Assembly (NCBI GenBank): GCA_022113835.1
Contig: JAILWY010000006.1
Location: 4,340,001 to 4,404,000, forward strand
Source of the DNA: Atopsyche davidsoni
Taxonomy: Eukaryota > Arthropoda > Insecta > Trichoptera > Hydrobiosidae
DNA: 64,000 bases
Reading direction: 5' to 3'
Below are positions 23,501-33,240 of this stretch, piece by piece. The notes under the pieces were generated by a model, which saw nothing but the letters and a program-made list of their open reading frames with translations, did not search any database and was not told the origin of the DNA. A program made the translations under genes and the position numbers. Each line of letters starts with the position of its first letter. Position 1 is the stretch's first letter.

Positions 23501-25750
23501 GTATTGCAATTCAATTATTAATTAACTAAGGATGTAATATATATTTAGTTTTTATAAATATATATTAACGTAAGGATTTATAAATACGACTTCTCTAAAG
23601 CTGGCGTTTGGAGGTAATAAAAGTTTACGGTTATGTAACTTTAAGCATTATGCACGTTTCTCCCTATTTTTGGGAAATTGACCAAACGGCTTCTTGATAC
23701 TAAAATAATGGAGGGCAACATCTTGATGGGAGGTCCGGCGCGCCCCGAGCCAGCGACTCCCAACCACGCACTTGCTTTACTGTGCTAAAGATGACCAATA
23801 AATACAAGCTTTATAGTTACAAAATAATATTAAAAAGTTATGGTTTTTTTGTAAGGATTATTTACGGTAATCAACTTCTAGAAAGAATGCCAAAATATTT
23901 TAAAATCGATTTTTTAGAGAAGTGAAGTCTAAGTAAATAATCTCTGATTGTATGATTATATTCTCTTACACCACAATTCATTATATACCAGGCACACAGT
24001 GTATTTGTTTTGTATAGGAAAAAAATAAAAATTAGGCACATGCACTATCTTTAAAAAAATATTTTCATTTATGTATAATGATGAGAGATGAAGTAATATG
24101 GCCGCGGACCACGAGACTGGAAGTTATACAGGGTGGTCAGAAGGGTCAGTCGGCTGGCGTCTTAATAGCCTCAGGGGGTTCCTGTAGTGCCCGCATACAT
24201 TACCCCCCCCCCCCAGCCCACACGACATACAATGCGTAGTTTAAAGGACACTGTATTGTATTTTTTTAAATAAAATCTTCTCATATATTTGCATTAAAAA
24301 AGTCTTTCTGTATTTATTTTAAAAATATAATCATGTGGCATACTAATAAAAAAATGCTGGATGACACTAACAATGATAAAAAAATTTCACAATTGCTAAT
24401 ACAAGCGTGCCTGCATTTACGAAAAAAAAAATAGTATTTATATCTACTTAATAAGACAGTAGGACGACTATGGAATACAATTTTTTTCTGAGTAAACCTT
24501 TAAGGGGCACACTTTTTCCATATAATCACATAAAATTGTTACATTTATTGACAATAAGCCGGTCATTTAATACGCGGTTGTTTATGCGATTCTAGGATCT
24601 CTTGAGATAAAAGCGCCGACAAGAGAAGATATTTACAAGGCCTGGTCGTCATAAGACGTTCAAATTTGGGATTCCCATCATTCGTGCGATTACCGCCGGT
24701 AAAACAGCTCGCATTCGAAATCTCAACAGCGCCTTTAGAAGTGTAGATCTCAAACGAGAGAGATATGCCTTAAAATATCCTTAATAACCATTTCCGTGTT
24801 ACAAGGACAAGTATATTAATCGAGAACCCTTGTAACGTCATTTCACTTTATGGGTCTTAAAAGTTCGACTTTCATTATTCTTCTCTCTAAACATATATGT
24901 ATTATATATTATATATATTTTTCTAATTTATTCATATTTTTCCCGGTCATAAGTTAAACAAAATCGCATTGAAATTCTAGCCTGCTGATTGAAAAACGAG
25001 TCGTGAAAAATCTCGCCTAATCAAAGCGGTATTTTTTTTTCACGGTAACTTTGAGGCACTCTCTCTGCGGGAGATCAAAATTTTTACAATTGATTCGGAA
25101 GCTGCAGTTGGCGACAGTGCCGCGCCGGCGTGACGTGAGTAACGAAGGGCTGCCAACAATGGCGGGGAATAAGTAAATAAAGTGGATACACGCCGCCGCC
25201 GCCAACCTAACGAGATATTTATACTTCACGCGTGATTAATAATTTTATTTCTTCACGGAGGCTGGAGACAGATGAGCTCGGGCGGAATTAAATAATTCGT
25301 ACTGCGCTCGGACATGGCCGCCGGGCGCCTTCGTTAGTCGGGAATTATTGCCGAGAGTTCCCGCACCAGAGCTTTGCCGCCCTTGGAAGCTGTGCTTTGT
25401 TTTTATTTTCCTGAATGAAATGGACGATAAAGCTTAACAATAGCGACGCGATAAACGCAATTAGTGGAATTTACTCAAACACTATTGAAACAATTGGCGT
25501 GAAAAATTACATATATATAAACGATTATTTTATGCATATATTATTGTTGTGACCAGATTATGATATTAGCTTTATAATGATGTATGTTTTATTTAGCTGC
25601 TAAAGAGAAACCGTAGCTTCAAGTCCACTGAAACTGGGCTTGCAAGTGAAAAAGATACAAAATGTGCTTCTATTGGGTATGAAGATTGGGAGAAGTACAG
25701 TAGGTCTGGAGACAGGTTGAAGCAATAAAATACTATTGATACTAACTTAA
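20581..25750. other. Long non-coding stretch with scattered GC-rich islands
   Basis: No gene is supported. GC-richer blocks lie at 21970-22155 (containing GAGCTCTAATTAAAAG, a TAAT homeodomain-type core), 22650-22760, 23040-23290, 23720-23770 and 25110-25400 (many CpG, with GGCCGCCGGGCGCC). A run of 12 C occurs at 24203-24214. The islands may be enhancers. Confidence 0.45.
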
Positions 25751-25974
25751 CCTAATTTTTTTAATATTTTGAATAAAAATACTTGAGTGATTTTCCACAT
25801 TTTTGTTTTTATTAGTGACCGGTTTCGCCAACCTTTCACGTTGGCATTATCAAACAGAGTCAATCACTCAAGTATTATATATGGAAAATCACTCAAGTAT
25901 TTTTATTCAAAATATTAAAATGGAATTCCACCAAGTACTCTCTGTCAAAAATATTGAATTTCCTAATTTTTTTA
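25751..25974. mobile_element. Family A foldback retroelement, copy A3, with 13-bp target duplication
   Basis: The insert (25764-25961, 198 bp) is flanked by the perfect 13-bp direct repeat CCTAATTTTTTTA at 25751-25763 and 25962-25974. Its inverted arms carry AATACTTGAGTGATT on the left and AATCACTCAAGTATT on the right. They flank a minus-strand hammerhead-like motif (25811-25857). The tail GGAATTCCACCAAGTACTCT lies at the right end. No coding capacity. Confidence 0.82.
25811..25857 (-). ncRNA. Hammerhead-like ribozyme motif, family A (copy A3, best preserved)
   Basis: Minus strand: TTGATAA core, extra T, perfect 6-bp stem II GCCAAC/GTTGGC, GAAA, helix III hexamer ACCGGT and triplet GTC. Proximal helix I begins A-T and C-G. 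A distal helix I of about 15 bp can form between AATACTTGAGTGATT upstream and AATCACTCAAGTATT downstream. Canonical C3 and G8 are replaced by T and A, which could still pair. The order of parts is that of a type I hammerhead. Activity is untested. Confidence 0.5.
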
Positions 25975-28522
25975 CATAAATAAAAAAGAAATCTACTGAG
26001 GACCCGATAATAATATAAAATATCCTGGTACGTCTGCCTACTGTCTAAGTACCTTTAAAAAACAAGTCATGCGACATTTTGTAATTTACTAGTATAAAAT
26101 GTTAATTTTGTATTTGTGTCTTTTTGGAGAGTTCGTTTATTGCATGTGGGCCAAATAATTGCCAAGAGGCCACTTCACCTAGAAAGCGTAATATTTCGTT
26201 CTTACAAAAACAAGTCTAGATCTTTCCGCAGAATTAACTCCTGGGCAAGGGACAGTTGTCAATCACACGGCCGATGTGTGGCTGGCCTATCCCAGTACAC
26301 ATCGGTATATAAATGAATAGGGAAACAACTTTTTGTGCAATTCTCTACATGCAAGTAATACGCATCCGCATAATTTATTGCTTCCGCTACTATGCATAGT
26401 GATAATTTAAAAAAATTATTAAGTTTCAAATTATGAGATTCTTTTATTTGATTTTTATATATATATATATATATAAATTTCAATGAACGTAAATCTGAAC
26501 TTAATTGATTGCACGTAACCGGCACGCGTGTATTTCGCGCCCGTCGTGCCGCGTGCTCGTCATTAGCGGTATCATGCAACCGAATCACGTGCTAAAGGAG
26601 GGAGGAATCCATGATGCTTGGATACTGCAGCTCATTTAAAACTAATAAAAAATATGATAAATGTAAAGTGTACGTCGATATGTTTACTAAGTTATATATC
26701 GATATGTTACTCTGAAAATATATGCTTAAGCATAAAACAGTAAAAATAATGAGCAAATGAAAAACACGTTTGAAATTATTTTAAAATATTGTATTGTAAA
26801 GGCTTTTTTTAGATCATGACGCCTTCGTATAAATAAAACATATTTTAAAAAAACTTGCCATGACAAGACTTCGCCAACTTGCAAACTTGATATGAAATCG
26901 AAAACAACTCTAATTACAAAAAAACAATTTTGGTCAGTATCACTATGGAAGAATAAATCATATTTTATGGTTTAGATATTATATTAAGATAAGACATGCA
27001 GTAACATTTTCGTTCTTATTTATTTTTCAAAAAGCATTTTAATTATTGTTTTGATTATTTTTAAAAATAATTAAGTAGAAATTTTTGGCTACTGTTTTAA
27101 AAGTTATGTTCATCGATACATTATTCATTATTTTTCAATCATTAAAGAATTTGCCTTTGTCCATAGAAAATACTACGCTTTCTAAAACGTGTTTCGCGAA
27201 AAATTTGAAACCCCAAACATGGATAAAAGGGAGACCTCCCCTGGCTTACAAAAAAATATTTTGATAAATTATTATTAATGCAAACATCATTATGGTTTTG
27301 GTTTCCTTCGAGGGAAATGTTAAGCATTGCTATTCCATGATTTATATTTTTCAAAGGATAGCAGTTCTTCTTTACACAATTAAATATCTAAAAAAAATCT
27401 GTAATCTCCTTAACTGCAAAAGTTTGCTAAATATAACAATTAAAAATTAAATTAATTATCACTATCTAATTATAAATTATTTCAAACAGAACTACTCATA
27501 TCAATAAAAAAAATATGTTGTGATTTATTAACCCATCACTTTACTAGTCAAAAAAGAGCACAACTACGTGAAATCACTCCTTATTCTTAAATTTGCATGT
27601 TAATAAACGTTTTGATGATAAATTTGCTAAATATAATGCTTGTTGAGTATAATTGATAAAATTTAATATTAATTTTTAAAAATTAGAGCTGTGTTTAGAA
27701 TCGTCTTATATATAACTTTTTACATTATAAGCTAAGCATTCTTTGTATGAGTCGTAAATCATATTTGTCAAAATGCATTCAAGATTATTCAATAAATACA
27801 ACAATGGCCTGCGGTCCTGTGTGGCGCAAAAACGGGGCGAATGCAACCGAATCGCGAAGTCGGTCACCGCAGGAGAGAAACCCTAACAGGGTGCAACGTG
27901 CAACATGCCATACTGCAAAAACCCACCCCGAACCTACAAACCTTTGTTCCACGGGGCCTGATTATGAATTCTATTAATTTTATAACTGATGTCCGATACG
28001 AGTATGCTTTAATGAAATGATGCCCGAAGAATGCCTCGCGAGGGCAGTGATCGGGTGCTCGCCTACATCTTTCGAATTGGCATACAAATTGTACACATTA
28101 GTTATTTATTGTTGCAAATGGTTATTTACGTGGACTGCTATCTAATTAAATTAATAAAAAAAATAATTTATTTACACTGAACCTACTATGAGGGTTCCTA
28201 TTGACTCTTTTCAAGTTCAACTTTTGCAAATTTAAACGTTTCCCCATCGCTATCAAATTTTATGGCTTTTATTAAAACATGCATACATACATGTATTTAT
28301 CAGTATTTACTTTTCATTTTATTTATAAGTTAATTAAATACTTTTTTCGTTTTTACATTAACATCGCACGTGGTTAAAGCTTTGTGTATATTTTTAAAAA
28401 AAACTTTGAAATTATCATAAATTTTTAATTTATCAATATTTAACCAATTAAAAGTTTAAATAATAATTCTCTAAGCTTTTAATAGTTCTAAAACCAGTTA
28501 TTACCAAGTTATATTTTACAAA
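25975..28522. other. AT-rich intergenic sequence
   Basis: No gene is recognised. GC-richer patches lie at 26505-26620 and 27795-28080. A short (TA)n run lies near 26457-26475. Confidence 0.5.
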
Positions 28523-28640
28523 ATAACTATAGATATTGTTGTTGAGAGACAAGGCATTTGAATTGTGAAGATCCATTATTATAATGATAAACAATAACTT
28601 TTTATTTATATCTTCACTGTGAGTTTATTAGAATTAATTT

Positions 28641-28686
28641 TGCATAACTAGTTTCGACTTTATATACCAGGTCATCATCAGATGCA
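28641..28686 (-). ncRNA. Hammerhead ribozyme motif, left arm of family B
   Basis: This is the minus-strand counterpart of the right-arm motif: CTGATGA, GAAA, ACTAGT and helix I are all identical. The two arm differences both fall in stem-loop II and change AGGTC to AAGTC, leaving one C-A mismatch in stem II, so it may be slower or inactive. Confidence 0.65.
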
Positions 28687-28711
28687 TGACTAAACTAAAC
28701 CAGTTTAGTCA

Positions 28712-28757
28712 TGCATCTGATGATGACCTGGTGTATAAGGTCGAAACTAGTTATGCA
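28712..28757 (+). ncRNA. Hammerhead ribozyme (type I, minimal helix III), right arm of family B
   Basis: The parts, in order, are helix I strand TGCAT (28712-28716), core CTGATGA (28717-28723), one extra T (28724), stem II GACCT/AGGTC (28725-28729 with 28738-28742, 8-nt loop), GAAA (28743-28746), and helix III CTAG ending in the triplet GTT (28750-28752). The predicted cleavage lies after 28752, followed by ATGCA (28753-28757), which pairs with TGCAT over 5 bp. All conserved core residues are present. Helix III is only two base pairs in cis, but ACTAGT is self-complementary and could form it between two molecules. The extra nucleotide after the core is unusual but precedented in natural hammerheads. 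Confidence 0.78.
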
Positions 28758-28829
28758 AAATTAATTCTAATAAACTCACAGTGAAGATATAAATAAAAAG
28801 TTATTGTTTATCATTATAACTATAGATAT

Positions 28830-29729
28830 CTTAACATAAGAAGTTGAACTCGTCATTTTATTGCTGTGAATAGTCTAAACAAAATTATGATATATTGTTT
28901 TGAAAGTCAACATTGATTATAATTTATTTTTACGGGTATTAATTTTACAATTCAAAATTTTAAAATTGATGAATTAATTTAATTTTCGATGGAAACAAGT
29001 TATTTAGGTAATCGTTTGAAATTCAAGGATAGAAAATCGATACATCGATCGAAAAATTATAAAAATATATATTTACATAAAAAATAGTCTACTCGAATCA
29101 CGAAGAACGTCTCATGTTCGCTGTCTTTGGTGTTTTTTTTTGTTTTTCTTCCGCTACAAGCCTCTATTGAGAATCGCCTCGACTTTACGCGTAATACGCA
29201 CTATTTTATATTTTTTATCATTTCTTCCTTTTACGTAAAACATCAGAACAAAATCCTCAGTATCCGTGATTCAGAATTAATAAGAGGCTGGCAATAAGAT
29301 ACTCGCCGCATGGCCGGGCGCAATTAAATCACTGCTACTTTGTAAAAGAACCGTCCGTACTTTTTGCTGAATGCCTCCGGCCACTTCTTTGCTCCAGGTA
29401 TTGATTGAAGGGACCGCATTGATATTTACTAACATCTTTTTATGATATTTAACTGCATAAGTATACACACAGAAATAAATCTTCTGCTTGAACTGCAAAC
29501 CTGCAGAGTACTTTACATTAAAAAAATCATTTCCGTATTTCCACGTTTGTTGATCTTGGTGTGACCGTCATCGCCAGCAAGCTGTGCTAGACTTGTATCA
29601 GGACATCATTCACTAGCTGTGCTTTACTCATATAACTTCTTCGTACTACTCCAGATTTCATATGTATTATATACATTAATCATAAATCTAGAAGTCAGCA
29701 AATTAAGCCCTGAAAACCAGTTGCTACAA
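28830..29729. other. AT-rich intergenic sequence
   Basis: No gene recognised. A GC-richer patch at 29290-29410 holds only unsupported frames. Confidence 0.5.
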
Positions 29730-29975
29730 AATAATTAGGTACTTGTTTTTTATCCGACCACCAAAAAACTTGTACCTAACCTAACTTAACCTAACTTTTT
29801 TTTTTTTTAACCTAACCTAACCTAACTCAACGAATAGAGCGGTCATAGAAATCTGCAAAGGAACGAAATAAACGCAACAACGGGACTCATCGTCATATGA
29901 TAGATTCTTATCTCTGCGAGTACATGTACACTAAAAAAAATTGGTGGTCGGATAAAAAACAAGTACCAATAATTA
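29730..29975. mobile_element. Non-autonomous DNA transposon (hAT-like) with 8-bp target duplication
   Basis: The insert (29738-29967, 230 bp) has perfect 27-bp terminal inverted repeats (29738-29764 and 29941-29967) starting GGTACTTG. It is flanked by the 8-bp direct repeat AATAATTA at 29730-29737 and 29968-29975. An 8-bp duplication is typical of the hAT and P superfamilies. No coding capacity. The interior contains telomere-like repeats. Confidence 0.8.
29774..29826. repeat. Interstitial (CCTAA)n telomere-like repeats
   Basis: Two short arrays of CCTAA units (about 23 bp and 20 bp) are separated by a T run. The complement is TTAGG, the common insect telomere unit. They lie inside the small transposon, so they were probably carried or captured by it. 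Confidence 0.8.
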
Positions 29976-31439
29976 TATTTGTAAATACCACAAAAAAATG
30001 AATGAAGTTCTTAAATATAAATTTTAAATAAATATTATATAACAAGACTATAACGTGCAACGTCAACAATTTATTTTTGTATATCTACATGTATCTATAA
30101 GTATGTCTATTTCAATTCATCATTGTAAGTTTGCTCCTTTGGACTCATATTAAAAATTTTGTCCCAAACTATTGAGCCAAAATTCTAATCAACTTATTAA
30201 AATTAATTTAAAAAAAAAAAAAATTATATTAACTTCCCCAAGCACCAAAACAATGTAGATATCAATTACGCTTCGTGGCGAATAAAATACAATAAAATCT
30301 AGCTATTTTTATTTTTTACCAATTTTAATTGTTTTTATGCGCAAAGTTTAGAAAAAGTGAAAAAAATGTTGAAGGCGTATCTTTATCATAAGCGATATGT
30401 TTATATCGGAATTTTATTGAGTATTTAACAAATTGCCGCACATATTTTTTTATGCGTAGCTTCAATACTCTTAAATGTTTAATATTACTTCTCAGGAGTA
30501 TTTTCTCGGAGGCTTGTATTAATTCAGTCTTGCCATTGTGCTCACATTCTCTCCTGCTCTCTTAATACACATGTTACTAAAGCCTCCTACCGAGAGGTAG
30601 AATAATCCCCAAGTCTTGAAGAAGTCGAGAACATTATACTAGGAAACCGTCCAGTTTCTTATGCTGCGAGTCCTACTAGCTTTCCACTCGAAAGCCTTAA
30701 AAACACCACAAGGATGTGTCCGTATTTGGTAGCGATGTCGTATTTGGATACTGTTTTGATGTTACAAGATCGATGGGTTTGATTGATCTAAGAAGAATCG
30801 CAAATTCTTTCTTCATAGCGTATTATTGTAGCTCGGCGGGGAAAAACTTACGGGGGTTCCAGTTTTTATTTGGTAGAATAAGGAGTTGGCGTTTGTTAGT
30901 CGTTATTTTCAATTATACTGGGAGCCTACTTTTTACTTGCATCTTCTTTTTATAAATGAAATTCTTGTGCTTTTCTAAAAATATAAAAAAATGTTAAGTA
31001 CTGTTTTCCCTCGCAGCGTCTTTCCTTTTTAATAAATCAGCCAAGTCTTGTTATAGTTATAAAGTGATTTTGCAATATCTAGTTTATACCTCGGGAGTTA
31101 TTATCTAATTGCGTATCTTTGATATTATCGTCTTTGAAATCTGTTTGAGAATAAGTGAGTACTTAACAGGTTTTCAGAAAATTGAGCAGGTTCGTACCCT
31201 TTCTACTGTTTCTTTGCTGGGTGGTTTAAAAATGATAAATTCTATTATATTTCTTTTGTCGAATAGCTTTATCATCTACTTTTGTTAAATTTGTAAAAAT
31301 AATCTAATATTGAATGAATGTTATAATTATTAAAGTGCTTAACTCTTATGATCTTAATTTAATAAATAAAATATAAACTGAAGTAAATAATTAATTAAAA
31401 TAAATAAAATGTTATGTGTCTCTTGTGTAGATATGTGTG
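29976..31439. other. AT-rich intergenic sequence
   Basis: No gene is recognised. The longest frame (30716-30955, plus) has hydrophobic segments but no supporting context. Confidence 0.5.
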
Positions 31440-32420
31440 AGGTGAGAGCTATGAAAAAGTCTTTTTGATGTTTTTAATATGAGCAATGTATCTGTATGAT
31501 ATTTTTCATTTAAAAAAATTAAAGTGAAAGCTATGTTAAAGTCTATTTCATATTTTTTTGCTGAAAAAAATAGTGAAGTAAAACTTATGTGAAAGTCTAT
31601 TTCATATTTTTTTGCTGAAAAATAGTGAAGTGAAATCAATGTGAAAGTCTATTTCCTATTATTTGGTTGAAAAAGAGATGTGAAAGTCTATTCAATACTT
31701 TTTTGCTTTAAAATAGTGAAGTGAAATCGATGTGAAACTCCATTTCATATTTTTTCGCTGAAAAATTGTGAAGTGAAATCAATGTGAAAGTCTATTTCAT
31801 ATTATTTGGTTGAAAAAGAGATGTGAAAGTCTATTCAATACTTTTTTGCTTTAAAATAGTGAAGTGAAATCGATGTGAAACTCCATTTCATATTTTTTCG
31901 CTGAAAAATTGTGAAGTGAAATCAATGTGAAAGTCTATTTCATATTATTTGGTTGAAAAAGAGATGTGAAAGTCTATTCAATACTTTTTTGCTTTAAAAT
32001 AGTGAAGTAAAATCAATGTGAAAGTCTATTTCCTATTATTTAGTTGAAAAAGAGATGTGAAAGTCAATTCGATACTTTTTTGCTTTAAAATAGTGAAGTG
32101 AAATCGATGTGAAACTCTATTTCATATTTTTTTGCTGAAAAATTGTGAAGTGAAATCAATGTGAAAGTCTATTTCATATTATTTAGTTGAAAAAGAGATG
32201 TGAAAGTTTATTCAATACTTTTTTGCTTTAAAATAGTGAAGTGAAACCAATGTGAAAGTCTATTTCATATTTTTAACTTAATATTTTTTAGGTGAAAACG
32301 TATACAATATGATTGAGTTGATATAAGGAAGGTGAATGTAATGTGAAAATCAATATTATAGTTTTTCGTTTATATATGAAATGAAAGCTGTGTTAAAGTC
32401 TATTTATTATTTTTAAGTTG
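31440..32420. repeat. Minisatellite with 143-bp higher-order units
   Basis: Related units beginning GAAGTGAAATCAATG start at 31627, 31770, 31913, 32004, 32147 and 32238, giving spacings of 143, 143, 91, 143 and 91 bp. The 143-bp unit is made of three related subunits of about 50, 41 and 52 bp, each containing a GTGAAAGTCTATT-like block. The 91-bp steps have lost the 52-bp subunit. Simpler, degraded monomers border the array on both sides (31521-31626 and 32275-32420). Minus-strand frames through it are by-products of the repeat. Confidence 0.9.
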
Positions 32421-32829
32421 ATAAAAGTATGATGCAATGTATTTAAATAAACTGAATCGAATTCTTAACTGAACAGAACGGAGTTTTTAATAAAACGAAC
32501 ACTTTCTGCTGGCTGGGACAAACAACATGTATTTTGATCGAAATTCCAGGACCAATACAAAAACTAATAAGAATTCAATAAAGCCTACTTTCACTTTACG
32601 TTAATCTCAAAATCAATTATTTTTACTCTTATTTTTAATTCTATTTATAATTTCGTTTTGAAAGCACTATTGTTTTTTTTTATTTTTCTACTTATCTAGT
32701 ATAATAGTAACATTTTTTTTATATTGTATTATAGGTGTCTCAATAAAGAGCTCTATTGCTATGAATATACACTTACAATACCATTATTATTATTATTATT
32801 ATCATTAAAATCAACGCTAAAAACCTTCC
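32421..32829. other. AT-rich sequence with short (ATT)n
   Basis: An ATT trinucleotide run of about seven units lies at 32783-32802. Nothing else recognised. Confidence 0.6.
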
Positions 32830-33240
32830 GCACTCCTTCCCCCAGTCCAGGTCGCTCATCCGCGCGGGCTGGCCGAATTGCGGTCGCGCAAAAACCCGCG
32901 CCTCCATATCGGGCAGACGGCGTGGCGGCCAGTTTTTAGCACCCGGACTCGCAGCGCGGACTTTTTGCACCCCGTCTCTAAATAATGATACAGAAAGCTG
33001 CCTACACACGCTGCAGCCCAACCGGCATCCGGGCGGGAAGTACCCACTAGCGTCCACTTTTAGGCAAAACTCCAAATAAACCCCCAAAATAGAAAACACT
33101 TTTGGCTAATCACCGATCGGTTGTCGGTTGTGCTGCAGCGGGCGTAGGCAGCTTAATGCTCCCGACAGCGTTCGAGCGCTCGCTCACTGCAGGGTGGAAG
33201 GTGCGCAGGTCAAATAAGCTTACCTAACTTAACGATGCCG
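32830..33240. other. GC-rich island
   Basis: CpG-rich blocks lie at 32835-33050 and 33110-33215. Overlapping frames on both strands lack domains or a splice context. It may be regulatory. Confidence 0.4.

Larger units (their letters stand above)
28523..28829. mobile_element. Family B palindromic retroelement carrying hammerhead ribozymes, 14-bp target duplication
   Basis: The insert (28537-28815, 279 bp) is flanked by the perfect 14-bp direct repeat ATAACTATAGATAT (28523-28536 and 28816-28829). It contains a palindrome with 118-bp arms, 28579-28696 and 28702-28819, identical at 116 of 118 positions, with a 5-bp spacer. The right arm overlaps the first four bases of the duplication. Each arm encodes a hammerhead motif pointing outward from the centre. 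About 42 bp of unique sequence precede the left arm. No protein is encoded. Hammerheads with very short helix III are known from Penelope-like retroelements and animal retrozymes, so this is probably a non-autonomous relative. Confidence 0.85.

Noticed and set aside
31412..31639. Minus-strand frame with repeated SAKKYEIDF
   Set aside because: A shadow of the minisatellite. The period and frame are not kept through the array.
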